A stretch of 64,000 nt of DNA from positions 1,302,001-1,366,000 of the forward strand of contig JARFXM010000003.1 of NCBI GenBank assembly GCA_029532625.1, given 5' to 3'. Shown piece by piece: positions 25,111-36,654 of the stretch (positions are counted from its first letter, which is position 1; every line of letters begins with the position of its first letter). Under the pieces are notes generated by a model. It saw only the letters and a program-made list of their open reading frames with translations. It was not told the DNA's origin and ran no database searches. The translations under genes and the position numbers were made by a program. The DNA is from Lomentospora prolificans. Lineage: Eukaryota; Ascomycota; Sordariomycetes; Microascales; Microascaceae.

Positions 25111-26974
25111 TGCGCGATATGGGAAATGAGGTTACTAGATGGGTAGAAAACTAGTGGGCTTTCGAGAATTGGGTTCGGTTCGAGCGAACGATTTCGAAGA
25201 TTTAGGGGTGAGGTGGGATAGGAATCGCGGGTCGGCAAGGGTGAGGGTTTGCTGAGATGGAATTTGTTTGGGGGTATCGGGCTTGCGAGGTCGAATAGGC
25301 ACCCGAGTCAATGTCAATTTGCTGACAGAAGAGATCGGGTCAGCTTGATCGTTGGAAGGTAGCTGGAGCGGATGCGGCCACAAGCAGGAAAATCCCTGGA
25401 CGGGGAAGGGGAGATTGTGGCTTGAGGGAAAGGGAACGTCGATGGCGAGGTTCAAAATGCAGGATTGAGCGACAAAGCACAGAAGTCAAAAAGCGCCAAG
25501 AGGGAGCGTGTACATGTATGTACCACCAACGAGGAGCCCTTCAAAGCCTTGTGCGGATGCGCCCGGGCCCAGGGTCCTTTGGTCCTGAGAAAAATATCCG
25601 AATCTCAAAGCACAAGACACGAGAGGAAGAATAGAGAAAATAATACAAAATAAAAATAAAGAAAAATAAAAAATAAAAAATACAAATATACGAGAATTGG
25701 GGTGAATGAGCTGGAACCAAACTTACCCCTTTCCTTCCAGGCTGGTAATTCTCTCTCTTCCTCTGATTCTCCTGGCTCTGACCAGGGCAAGTGGGCAGTG
25801 CAAACGCAGGCAGACGACAGCACTGGACAATAGGACGAGAGAAGGGGAAAATGTCAATGTGGTCTCGCAGGATTAAATTTTTGTCCAGCACCTCGCCAGC
25901 CAGCAGCCTGGCGATAAGGGTCGTCAGCCAGCTTGGTGCTTTCGATGCAGGCAGGTTGTGGTTGCTTCCCAATTTGGTCACAATCTCTTAAAGCTTATTC
26001 CCCATCTATTCAATTCTAGATTTTTTTTTTCCTTTTTCATTTCCTTTCGTTTAACCCCGTTCACTAAGTGTATATTGGTCTCTACAGTTATTATTCCCTG
26101 TCTGAGACGCTTGCGAGGGCGAGATGAGATGGAGTCGACGATTGGTGTTTGAGTCTGCCGAGGCCGAGATCTCCTTCGCACTATTGCCCAGGCCATCCTC
26201 AAGTGCTGTATCCCTAACATCATCAACTCACGCAACTGCCAGGATTTATTGCTGCACCGACATGGCGATGTTGTCTGAGCGCATCATTAATCTCGAAATA
26301 GGGCATCACCAATATTTCCCCGTCCGCGTATCTAACATGCCAAAAGAGGAAGGGGAAAACATCGCCCTGCGAATTCCTAGACCCTTACTCACAAGAATGG
26401 TTTACTTGCCAGGGGCAAAGGACAGGTGCCAAGTCGACGATACTTTACATGTCGGTGCTAGTCCATAATTGATGTCGTGAATATGGTGGGGAAGGGTCCT
26501 GCGATCCAAGTAGCCGGTACAACGTTCTGGCGTGGCGCTGGGTCGTTTGTCACTTCAAGACCAAGGGACTTGCGAGTCAAGCTAAGAAGTGACAGGCTTC
26601 CAGACTATGATCCCACTAGGAGACAGTGTCTAGTTCTAGCAGCCAGCTATCGACAGTGGCGATCACGGGCCTGTTCTCCGTTTCCGTCTTGTCCACCTCG
26701 AGCATCGATTTGACTCCTGGGCGACTTGGTTCTGACGATTATCTCCGCGCTATACAGATACTTCGCGAAGATCCGCACATTAAGGACGATCTTTTACATT
26801 CCAGTATATATTAATCGACAATGGGCCATTGAATAACAGTGGCCCGGTATCCAGAAATTCTATCAAAAGTACCCAAGAAAGCCTCCATTGATCCCCTTTA
26901 CCCAGAGGGCATGGCGCTGCCTTTCTCGCGAAAAAAAAAAAAAAAAGAAAAGGCCGAGGAAAAAGCAAACTGAA
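25111..26974. other. Intergenic region between VPS74 and the PLP decarboxylase
   Basis: The left part is the VPS74 promoter and leader. 25630-25685 is an A-rich tract of TAAAAA/GAAAAA units. 25891-25935 repeats the CCAGCC/CAGCC motif. 26931-26946 is a poly-A run within the decarboxylase 3' flank. Short frames here have no recognisable content. Confidence 0.6.
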
Positions 26975-28739
26975 CTAATTCGAGAGTTCCTTCCCAACTT
27001 CCTCTATGGCCTTGACTAGTCCTTCTACCGTTCCGCTCAACGTTTGACAGTTCACCACCACCCTAAAGAAGCTCCCCTCGTCGCCAGGAGCGTAATCGAT
27101 CATGAAGCCCCTAGACACCAACCTCTTCGCCACTTCACTCGTAGTCTTTGTGTTAAGCTCTTTATCGTCCGAGATCTTGCCCCCCGGGGCGTAGTAGAAG
27201 CACACCTGCAGACAGGGCGGCGGGTTACTCGATACGAGCACAAGGTCGGAGCTCCTATCGACGAGATTGGCGAGGTATGCTGCCATGTTAAAGGCGTGGT
27301 CAATCTGCTGTTCGAAGCCCTGGGCGCCATAGTAAGTCCACGCTAACGCTAGTTTGACGGCGTCACCGCGGCGGCCGCATTGAAGCGTCAAATCCGCGAG
27401 GTCCCACGCCTCCCCCTCGGCGGCAGAATGGAAGAGATAGCCCGCAGGGAGGCTGTTGGCCTTGTGGAAGATCTTGATGTCGTTTGTGAGGAGGTAGGAG
27501 CAGGTAACGGGGACGTTGAGCATCTTGTGGGGGTTGACAGTGAGAGAGTCAGCGAGGTGGGAGCCTCTGAGCTTGCGGCTATGTTTATGTGACATGATTG
27601 CCGGGCCGCCCCAGCTACCGTCTACGTGCATCCAGAGGTTGAACTCTTTGCAAATGACAGAGATCTCCTCCAGAGGGTCGTAAGATCCCATGACGGTCGT
27701 TCCCGCCGTGGCGTTGACGTATAGGGGCGTCTTTCCGTCCTCTTTGGCCTTGACGATAGCATCTCGGAGCGCGGACGGGATCATACATCCAAATTCGTTG
27801 ACTGGCACAGCAACAACGTTGGACGTGCCCATTCCGCAGGATATCGCGCTCTTTTCCACCGAATAGTGGCCATGTATGCTGGTGAAAATGGCAAACTCGT
27901 GCTTCGAGTTACCCAGCAACTTAGTCTCGGGGTAAAGGGTGTTCCTAGCCACCACCAGAGAGGTGAAGTTGGACGAGCTACCTCCCTGACAAACGATACC
28001 GCCTGCTCTAGGACCAGAAAATCCGAACAGCTTCGCGAATTTCTTAGCCGTGAGCTTCTCTATCAAGGTCAAAGCAGGAGACACTTGATAAACATGGAGC
28101 TAGACATAGTAGTGTTAGGGCTTCTTCGTTCGTAAACCCTTTTCATCAGTAGTGACAACTTACATTGGTGTTTAGTACAGAGAGCAATACGTCTGCTATA
28201 ACGCCAACCTATCAGGGGATCAGCGTGGAAACTTCAAATAGGGTATTAAAAAGGTTCACTTACAGGAGTGTTGCTCGCATAGAGTTTGTCCATGAAGCCC
28301 TGGTCCCAGGTGTTGACGCTATACTTTAACACCTGTTCAAACAATTCCAGGGCGCCCTCCTTGCCTTTTCCTCCGTCGGGAAGCTCAAGCTTGAACTTTT
28401 CAAGTAGGGCCTCAGGCGTATGCTCGTTTACAAGCGCGTTCCGCACCTCGCCAGAGGCTGTGGTGATAGTAGAGTTGCCTGACGCCTTCAGAGGAGCCGC
28501 TTCATCCGCGCTACGGATGAAGGGGACCACGAGAGCCTTGACTGCGTCAAGAAGCTATATTAATACCGACACACGTTAGCTCCAAAGTCCATGCGGCCGA
28601 CGTGACAGGAAATCAATGCATTACAAGGTTGCAGAGACAGAAACAACAACTAAGGCGGGTTGCCACTTGCATCTTCGACCTCGGCTGCCCTGTTCAGGGA
28701 CTTATGCTGGTCCACAGGAGGGTTAGTAGCACCGCCCAT
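26975..28739 (-). CDS. Group II PLP-dependent decarboxylase (glutamate/cysteine sulfinate type)
   Basis: Four exons: 28739-28671, 28554-28264, 28208-28164 and 28099-26975, all in phase 0, giving 509 residues. Intron 1 needs a GC donor (GAT|GCAAGT) and a normal AG; the join gives NRAAEVEDLLDAVKALVVPF. The fold-type I PLP site is clear: the Schiff-base lysine in NPHKML (about Lys327) and the PLP-nitrogen aspartate in HVDGSWGG (about Asp295). Group II members decarboxylate glutamate, cysteine sulfinate, aspartate or aromatic amino acids. The overall look (NTWDQGFMDKLYAS, NTNLHVYQVSPALT) favours the glutamate/cysteine sulfinate branch, but the substrate is an inference. It lacks the N-terminal extension of plant-type glutamate decarboxylase and is probably cytosolic. 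It is transcribed divergently from the DUF4246 gene. Confidence 0.88.
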
Positions 28740-30078
28740 CTTATCAGATCTATTTTGCCGGGTAACAATTTCTTTTGCCTCTTTCCCTTTCCGGCTCTTA
28801 AGAAGAACTATCTTCCCCTAGGGAGTACGGAGAAGAAGACGGGTCCTGGAAAACAAAATGGGGGACGCCGCGAGAAGAATCGGGGACCTGAGAAAGGACT
28901 GAAAAGAGAATTTGAGGGTTTCTTTAGTTTATTTTCTTTCTCTTTCGACTCCTTATATAGAACTCGTTCTAAACCATGACTCCAGATACGCGGTACACTC
29001 CAGAATGGTCCTGGGACTTTTTTTTTAGACGGAAGAGATGGGAGGTGCAGAAAAAAAAAAAAATAGCCTACGGGCCTTAGATGAGTAACCGAACGGGTAT
29101 TACCAGTGCCTAGCAAAGTTCTCCGGAGCCGGCGTTTGCGCGGGATTTCTTTTCACTTTTTTTTATTCTTTTTTTTCTTGGGCGTGCCTCTCACACACCC
29201 ACTGGTTCTCTCTGGGGTTAGTGTGCAGATTCTGGCCGAGATGGCGGTGTAATTGACCAATAGACGGCAGGATCCCGAAGATTATTCTATTTAGATTTGG
29301 GGTGACGTGATGCCCAGTGGCGCCGAGGCTTCGGCGTCGGAACGCTGTTAGACAACTAATAAATACGCTCCATCATCTATCATCTCTTTGTCAACATAAT
29401 TCCAAACACTCCAGCCAAACACCGCCAATATACTCAAATCTTAACTTCAAGTCCAAGCAGCTGGCGCTCGAGCATTTAGATCGACCATGACTAAGCTAGG
29501 CAACCTTGGGCGATTACCGAGTCCGGGCAAGCCCAGATCCGAAGCCGTCCGTACCTCGCTGGCGATGCGCTCTTCCACGACCACAATAGATTGCTCATTG
29601 ACGGTGGCCGAGAATAGAGGCCCAAAGTTGGAAGGATGAGGCTGTGGCCAGCTCCCCATCTTCACGATCAATGTGTGATCCTTCATTTTCCACACGAGTT
29701 CAATGCCTGTTCAGTTGGTCTGCCTAGTCTAGGCTCTCCTGGTCCCGCAAGTAAGCCACCTACCGCCAGCCAATCCTCCAGAGAAGGCGGGGTATTCGGA
29801 GTCGGTGTTGGGGGGTCGCAGGAAAATGCGTGTCAGATGCATGAGCTTGGGGATGTTGGCCTCTAAAATTCACAACCGCTCCAGGATCTCAACAATCCTG
29901 TACGCCTCTGCTGCCTAAAGAGTTTGGGCATTTGCCATCCTGATTCAGCAGTTTGACCGGTCCTATTTGCGTATAAATTGTCATCGATCCTCCCAAGGAA
30001 ATCTCCTGTTGAGCGAGAACGAAATCCCCATTTTTGCCCGTTTTTGCCGATAGTCTCGTTCAACACCCGGAGACCAGC
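28740..30078. other. Intergenic region between the divergent decarboxylase and DUF4246 genes
   Basis: Apart from the possible small spliced ORF described separately (29447-29842, minus strand), this is promoter-like DNA with A/T runs at about 29020-29030, 29050-29063 and 29156-29178. Confidence 0.5.
29447..29842 (-). other. Possible small two-exon ORF of 112 codons, unknown
   Basis: Two minus-strand pieces, 29842-29764 and 29706-29447, join in phase across a 57-bp candidate intron (GGCG|GTAGGT donor, AACAG acceptor, phase 1). The product would start MHLTRIFLRPPNTDSEYPAF and continue through ELVWKMKDHTLIVKMGSWPQ, which reads like ordinary protein. A further donor-like GAG|GTACGG follows residue ASE, so the true 3' end may differ. 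I do not recognise the product. It could be a small gene, the tail of a decayed gene, or chance. The frame is closed by a stop 27 bp upstream of the chosen ATG, so any longer gene needs another upstream exon. Confidence 0.3.
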
Positions 30079-32406
30079 ATGCCACAACACCAGTACCCCG
30101 GTTTGGGGCTTGATCTCTTCGACTACGACGGTGACAAGCCCGCCATTTACCCTCGGGGACTTTACGTATATTCCACCAGCTCCCAGTCCCTCATGCTTCC
30201 TGCCCGTGAGGTAGCTATGATGGCAATTATGGACCTTCTAACCGAAAAGCCTGAGTGGTATCGCAAGGTCTATGACGATGCCATTGTAGAAAAATGGCGT
30301 GGAGAGGCCATGGCTATCCCGGATAAGGCTTTTCTCCTGGATAGTATATACGCAATTCAGGGGCGGAATTGGGACGAATTCGTGGCCTCGGCCGGACTCG
30401 AATCTGACTCCGAGTCGGAGCTGGAATCATGGCCTGAGTCGGAGAATGAAGGGTCGACTGGCGGCCGCGCACCCCGAATACACACCGCCCTGTCGCGTGT
30501 TTCCAGGGTCAAGAATGTTCTAGACGAGTCTTGCTTCAACTACGTCAGTAAATTTACTCGGGAAAGGAGGAGCTTCGCCCTGCTAACGTTTACTCTCAAA
30601 TAGTGCATCCAGGAACTACGAGACAAAGCTGAGTTCATGAAAATATCCGGTCTTGTTCCGACGCTCGACGCGTGTGCCTCGGTCGTTAAGTCCGATACTC
30701 TTGTTGGACCTGATCTCAAGAATGCTCTTCGTCGGGCGTTTTCAGATCTGATTGAGGACCACAAACGTAATCCCGACTGGCACCCTAGGAGCAATGACAT
30801 GGTCCAGAATCTTATCCACCCGTCCTTGTATCCACTAGTTTATGGCCGAACGCGGGTGTTGCGGGATGAGGTTGTTGGAGTTGATGATGCGATCAGCAAG
30901 TGGGCTGGCAAAGGCGATGTTATTGCGAAGCCAACTAGCGGTGAGCCTGACGGAAGCAATAGCCCCCAAGGGGGTGGTTATGTCCCAAAAAGCCGCTGGT
31001 CCACCAACTATCAGTGGCTTCCCTCCAACGTCGAATTTGTTCCCGAAGGTGGTGTCAAGTTCACGAGCTACATTAACAATCTACACCCGACCAGGCACGC
31101 TAGGGTCTATGAAACAATTGAAAAACTAATTGAGACGGTTCTTCCTGCGTGGGACGCTTGTCTCGCACAAAGTTCTGACTATGACCGGGACGACATCATC
31201 TCCCCAGGACGTTCAGAACCTCGGTTCCCGTACCCCGAGAATCCCGAGTAAGTAAAAATGTCTCAGCCCCCGGCTGAAAACGAAGAGCGTCTCGTTAGGG
31301 CGGTTGCAATGCCCATATCTGGTGCAGGGGTGCTCACGGTGAAATGCTTGCTAGTGATGAAAACAACGACAACTGGGACCGCTCGCTTGACGATATCCCT
31401 CTTCCGCCCCCTAGGAAGAGGAATGATGGCAGCCAAGTCCCCGATAAGATAGATCTCGAAAACCGCGAGGAGCGCCGACAAGAACGCTGGAAGTTGACCC
31501 GCAGGCCAGTGTTGCCCAAGGTCCCTACGTATCAACCCGTCAATTATTCGGCACCTCCTGGAAAAACACTGAGGGAGCAATTTGAAAGGAGTGGCCTTCA
31601 GATCATCGTAAAGATGGCGACGGTGGAGTTGACTCCCGAGAAGCCACGCTTCAGCGGGAGGCTGGCATGTTGAGGGTCAGATGAATGAGCATATTGTTGG
31701 AACTGCCATTTATTATCTTGATTCCGAGAACATTACGCCAAGCTACCTCAGATTTAGGATGCAAACAGATCGTGAGCAGGAGGAACTGCAAGACCGTGTA
31801 GGCCAGGATCAGTATAAGTGGTTAGAGAAGGTGTACGCGGTAAATCTGTCAAATGACTCGTGTCTACAGTACTACGGAAAAGTCGAGACGAAGGAAGGAA
31901 GGCTGCTTGCATTTCCAAACGTCTTTCAGCATCAAGTTTCGCCGTTCGAATTAGCCGACAAAACTAAGCCAGGCCATCGCCGCATCGCCGTCCTCTGGCT
32001 CGTAGACCCATTTACGCGCATCATTAGCACCGCTAACGTGCCGCCGCAGCAGGAAGAATGGTGGCTGGAAAGCACGTTTGCGAAAATCGGAGGAGAACAA
32101 AAAGACCAGCCCGAGGACAAGGATCAGGAGCTGCCTCAAGATGTGACTAAACTGCTCGTTGAGGACAGTCCTCGAGGGGTGGGTGGTAAGGTACTAGCTA
32201 GCATATTTCACAAGGCGCCTCCAAACATCCTTCCCGAGGAGATGCTTGAAATGATTCGACAAGAGATAGGCCGTGGCACCTCGGGGCTAATGAGCCTTGA
32301 CGAGGCGAAAGAGCACCGACTGAAGCTGATGGATGAGCGAAGCGTGATCCAGCACGGCGTTGATGAAGCGTGGACAGGCTTGAGGTACGGCTTTTGCGAA
32401 CATTGA
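30079..32406 (+). pseudogene. DUF4246 family gene with a one-base frameshift
   Basis: Exons 30079-30543, 30604-31247 and 31355 onward (introns of 60 and 107 bp, phases 0 and 2) read without interruption to about 31655. There a one-base shift puts TGA at 31671-31673 in frame. The family's continuation resumes in another frame at TGG 31663 (WHVEGQMNEHIVGTAIYYLD) and runs to a normal stop at 32406. The downstream part has clear DUF4246 hallmarks: LLAFPNVFQHQVSPFELADK, PGHRRIAVLWLVDPFTRIIS and ANVPPQQEEWW. The HVEG and PGHRR blocks resemble the iron-binding residues of 2-oxoglutarate oxygenases (inference). No other stop or shift is visible, so this is a recent pseudogene or a sequence error in GGG 31656-31658. 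The start could also be 45 bp upstream at 30034. Confidence 0.85.
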
Positions 32407-33340
32407 TGGGCGCGGGTTAAGCGCAGAGGACCTTGCTGAACTGCAGAGGATGCAATGTTCCTCGTTCGAGTTCTTTCTGAGGTCATATACAACTATTATA
32501 GTTTTGACAACCTCGGTCCGTCTTTACGTTGAACATGAGCTTGAGACACAGTTGAAATCATGGATGAGGACAAACGTGATGGCGCGCTCTGACCATTGCT
32601 ATTTGCAAGTGTCCCATCAAAACGTGTGTCTGTGTGAGAGTGGTGGTCTCCATTGGCCAGCGATAAGGGGTTTTATTGCTGGCTAGCAGAATAATTCGGA
32701 GCCGAGGCCACTGCTTGCCAGCGGTCGGCAACTAGGGCTTGTATCCTATATAGCCTTTATCTGTAGGCAAAGTCCAACCCCGAGGGTGATTCCCGCGAAT
32801 CGATTTTGTTTTCCCCGAGGGTGTCTACCAGTAGTAGTGTGCACAGCACTCCGGCGAACAACAATTGCATATGCAAGTACGAACGACTTCCTCGTTCTCA
32901 CCAAAATTTCCGCGGCCGGAATACGTGCCTGCCCATTTCCTATGGTGGGATACCAGATTTCATGGAGGCGTCGGTTGAAATGGCAGATCTTTGGTGCGTT
33001 TTTGTGTTTCACCCCCCCATGAAAGCTAATCCTAGTCCCTGCCTCACGCTTCAAGCAATCATGCAGAAGGTATTATTACTGATTTTGAGGCAGAGAAAAT
33101 GTATAAAAGGAAAGCTTGGGAGGAGCAAATGCCAGGGTGTGCTAGTGTTTTCAGGTCGTGACCCTGTCTATCTTGGGCGTTACCCGAGAGCTGAGACTAA
33201 CGAACATGGGCTACCATTCTGAGCTTGGGTGATGGTGACAGGAATTGGTTGAAAGCTAAATAATACCCCGCCAAAGTGGATAACAGAAGGGGAGCGAATG
33301 TTGGGCGTTGTTGGACCTCGGAGATCGTAGGGGGGGCGTT

Positions 33341-33364
33341 GGAAGCACCCCTGGAAGCACCCCT
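33341..33364. repeat. 12-bp tandem duplication (GGAAGCACCCCT)x2
   Basis: Two perfect adjacent copies lie in intergenic DNA, just downstream of a G-rich run. Confidence 0.9.
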
Positions 33365-34593
33365 GAGCATGCACCTGAGCTACCTGTCTGCCTGGCCTTT
33401 CCAGAATGGGGTCTGCTTGTCGCAGGAAGAGAAGGAAGACACACCACGAACCCTTACAGCTCCTGCTGGTCTGTCAGGCCTCTGGATACTTTGTGGCTGC
33501 TCCTGCCATTCTCCCTCCTGCATGTGATTGAGTGATTCGTTGGGGCAATGTTGTAATTTCCATTTCTGACCTGCTCGTACCTCAGTGCCTGGCGTACACC
33601 GTATGGGCGTGAACGGATTGTTTTTTAAAGCATTCTAGAAGATGTATCATCATCCATTTGGCTTGATGAGTTTCGCAGAAATAAGAGTCTCCCCTCTTCT
33701 TCTCGCTGGCTTTGCGAAAAAACTATAGTATTATTTTAGCAGAAGCGAGATCATCCTTTTTCCCATCCCAAATCCGTTCAATCTCTGTTGCCGCCGAGCC
33801 GAGGCCATCACAGGCCAGGGTTCCACGCTAGCTGCTGCGGAGACTGCGCTAGACCCAACGACCCTGAATGCTCAGTCCTTACACTGGCCTCTGGCTCGCT
33901 CGCATGCTGGCCTTGACCCCAGTTTTTGACGCCAGACCGTTGCAGCCCTGTTGGTGAAGGATTTCGAACTCTTTTGCATCTACTGGCATTAGACGTTCGA
34001 GGGAGGATTGCTTTTGCGTGACAAAATGTTGAGCCTCCGTGGGTGACTATCAAAGCTCCCTGTTTTGGGCATTCTCGTATTATTATTACCGCTGCGCAAG
34101 ACGCAAAGGGAAGCCACGCCTCGCCCCCTAGTCACCCTAGATGATGATGAGAAGCGAAGAGGATTGATGAGATGTTACCTGTCAGAGTTTGCTTGTGGTT
34201 AGGCCACATGTTGGCCTATGATGGTGGCCTGCAAGGGGAGGCACTCTCAGGATAACCTCTCCACGCATCAATGGCGGTGCTCGTGGTTGGGGGGAGCCCT
34301 GGTGGAGCCGAGATGTATGTGCACAGAAGCCAGCGACTCTGAGCACTCTCAACACCCGAACCAGTTGCTGCGTATTATTATAGTGACTACCTTCGTACAG
34401 TGAAGGCACATCATCTCGCCATGTACTGTCGTATCTAACTCGAATCGTCCGCACGTCCGTCACCACAAACGCTACGATCCTGGCCAGCCTGGCCAGCAAT
34501 GAGACTTTGCCAACCACTACAAATCAGCCCAAGTCGCCATCTACTGACAGTCAGTCCATTCGATCCACGAAGAACAATTTCGAATGCGCCCTC

Positions 34594-34598
<5 letters not shown>

Positions 34599-34629
<31 letters not shown>
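34599..34629. repeat. Poly-T tract of 31 bases
   Basis: An uninterrupted T run in the intergenic region upstream of the Ras-like gene; its length may vary between strains or be a sequencing artefact. Confidence 0.9.
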
Positions 34630-34632
<3 letters not shown>

Positions 34633-35012
34633 ACTTTCGGTTGATTTCCGCAACCCCCGCAGTCTACGCACTGACACGGGAAATTCAGAGTACTGAGTGA
34701 GTGAGGGTGTCCTCAAAGTCAATTGTTGCGTGTGCCTGGTGGTTGCGGAGGTTATAACAACTAGTAATAAGCCAACAGCCAGCAAGACGACGAGACCACC
34801 ACACTCTGCCCGCTAAGACGCCCAACCCGCCAAAGAACCCACCCGAACTTGGAAAGGGCGGAAGAACATTGAAGAAAAGAACTGTGCTGTTGGTAACAAA
34901 ACCGAGCGGGTGGGCTGGCACAGAACTGTTGGACAAGTACCAGACCAGACCCCAACTTCCATCCATGGATGGAGGCCAGCCATCAAAATCCATCTGTAAT
35001 CCTGCCGGCCAG

Positions 35013-35044
35013 TCCCTGCATCCCTGCATCCCTGCATCCCTGCA
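35013..35044. repeat. 8-bp tandem repeat (TCCCTGCA)x4
   Basis: Four perfect copies in a row, about 800 bp before the Ras-like start codon. Confidence 0.95.
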
Positions 35045-35697
35045 ACCTCTTAAGACTGGCCCAAGTATCTTTGAAATTGACCCTCGACTTTAGTTGCGCC
35101 TCCAGCGCACGACCCCACCTTCTCTTTGTCCTCCACTGCACTCTCCCCAGTCTTCCTCTTCTCGTCTTCCTGCCTCCACCAGATTGACGATATTCTCTGC
35201 CATACTCTAGAACGAGGTTGCCACCGCTCGAAATACGGCTACCACAGCCCACTTTGGATCGAGTCAGACAACACTAGGTCTCTGTTACCACTAAAAGGGC
35301 CTGGCTTTTTTTTTTTTGCCGGCTCGCGCGACAAGCGATCGGGTTTAGCTAGCTTGGTCGATATATACCAATTCAACGACCTGGCTCCTTTTTTGGTCGC
35401 CGCAGTCGTGAATGAACCTACCGGAACATTTTCCCGTCGATCGGCAGAGATCCTGAACCAATCTTTGGCTGTGGTTTAGACGGCTATTATTCCTGTTATT
35501 CCTTCCTTTTTCGAAGCCACTTATTTCTGTTTTATTTTCTTTTTCCCACCAAAACTGCTCGAGCGTTAATCGTATCTGCAACCCACGTCGCCGAACTTTC
35601 TCTTCGGCCAAGCACGTCTCGAGACCATATCTCCTTAGCCCTAACAGCAGCGCAGCTAAGGTAGTGGGAGAAGTCGCAAATCACACACTGCCGCCGT

Positions 35698-35704
35698 TAT
35701 AAAT
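35698..35704 (+). promoter_or_regulatory. Candidate TATA box of the Ras-like GTPase gene
   Basis: TATAAAT lies 132 bp before the chosen ATG at 35836 and just upstream of the in-frame ATG at 35719. If it is a true TATA box, transcription would start close to or past 35719, which supports the downstream start. Confidence 0.4.
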
Positions 35705-35835
35705 CCCACGGTCTTGCCTTGCACGAAGAATACACTCTACCTTGGCCCCGAATCGAACTGTTTTCGCAACACGGCGAATCTCAGTGTTCAATCTTTAGAC
35801 ACTCGCCTTCATTCTACGAGCCGATCGCCGACAGA

Positions 35836-36654
35836 ATGCCCGACGCCGCAGCTGAACAAACCCCGATACCTATATCCATCACCATCTGCGGCGATGGCGG
35901 GTGCGGAAAGTCTTCCATCACCCTTCGACTTGTCCGCTCACAGTGGACCTCAGAATACGACCCCACAATCGAAGATTCGTATTCTATAACCCGCCGCATC
36001 GATGGCCAAACCTACCATCTCTCTCTCACAGATACTGCCGGCCAAGAGGAATACCGCGGCATGTGGGCGTCTTCCAACCTAGGCGCGGACGCTTTTCTCC
36101 TCGTCTACGATATCACGTCGCAAGCTTCGCTTGAGGCTCTACAGTATTTCAATGATCTTATTGACATGGAAGCTGAGACGCGTCTCGATAACGCTGAGAG
36201 GGCACGGCGAGCAGGCCTAACGCCGACGTTCCCTACAGGCGGCTTCAACGGATACGGATCCTCCAATAATGGGTCCAAGACAGTGCCGCCCATCAAGATT
36301 GTGGCAGGCAACAAGTGCGACCTGCAGGAGAGCAGGCAGGTGCCCGCCGCCGTAGGCCTAGAGTGGGCGCGGCGTAGAGGATGTGGGTTCATGGAGACAA
36401 GCGCCAGGCTAGAAGTCAACATCGAAGAGACGTTTGCACTTATAGTGCGACGCGTCGTTGAGGGGAGGAGGCTCGCCGAGATGGGCGTCCACGAAAGCAC
36501 TCAGGCTGATAGCAGGGGTATGACAAAACCGTTGAGTCCGCTACCCTCGGATGAGGCTGAGAAGCGTGCGCCGGGCGTGCGTGGTCCCAACCTGAATGGG
36601 GACAAGGTCGGCCGGGGTGGTGCTGGCTTCTGGAAGAAACTACGCTGCTGGTAG
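35836..36654 (+). CDS. Ras-like small GTPase with an insert and an atypical C terminus
   Basis: Single exon, 272 residues from the ATG at 35836; an in-frame ATG at 35719 would add 39 residues with no family resemblance. The G motifs are intact: P-loop GDGGCGKSS (19-27), switch I YDPTIEDSY (41-49, the Ras effector region), DTAGQEEY (66-73), NKCD (159-162) and ETSA (187-190). Two things are odd. About 38 extra residues (112-150) sit between the G3 and G4 elements. The protein ends WKKLRCW, with its last cysteine next-to-last (Cys271), so no CAAX box is present. The acidic residue after the first P-loop glycine (GDGG instead of GAGG) is also unusual. A Ras subfamily regulator of growth or polarity is likely. 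Membrane attachment, if any, would need another mechanism. Confidence 0.88.
   Translation: MPDAAAEQTPIPISITICGDGGCGKSSITLRLVRSQWTSEYDPTIEDSYSITRRIDGQTYHLSLTDTAGQEEYRGMWASSNLGADAFLLVYDITSQASLEALQYFNDLIDMEAETRLDNAERARRAGLTPTFPTGGFNGYGSSNNGSKTVPPIKIVAGNKCDLQESRQVPAAVGLEWARRRGCGFMETSARLEVNIEETFALIVRRVVEGRRLAEMGVHESTQADSRGMTKPLSPLPSDEAEKRAPGVRGPNLNGDKVGRGGAGFWKKLRCW

Larger units (their letters stand above)
32407..35835. other. Long intergenic region upstream of the Ras-like GTPase
   Basis: About 3.4 kb without a supportable gene. It holds a twofold 12-bp direct repeat (33341-33364), a 31-base T tract (34599-34629), a CTGGCCAG-rich patch (34481-34497) and a fourfold 8-bp repeat (35013-35044). The final kilobase is probably promoter and 5' leader of the GTPase gene. 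Short frames (up to about 138 codons) lack recognisable content. Confidence 0.6.

Noticed and set aside
27000..32406. A metabolite cluster built from the decarboxylase and DUF4246 gene
   Set aside because: No synthase, regulator or transporter lies next to them, and one gene is broken; adjacency alone is weak evidence.
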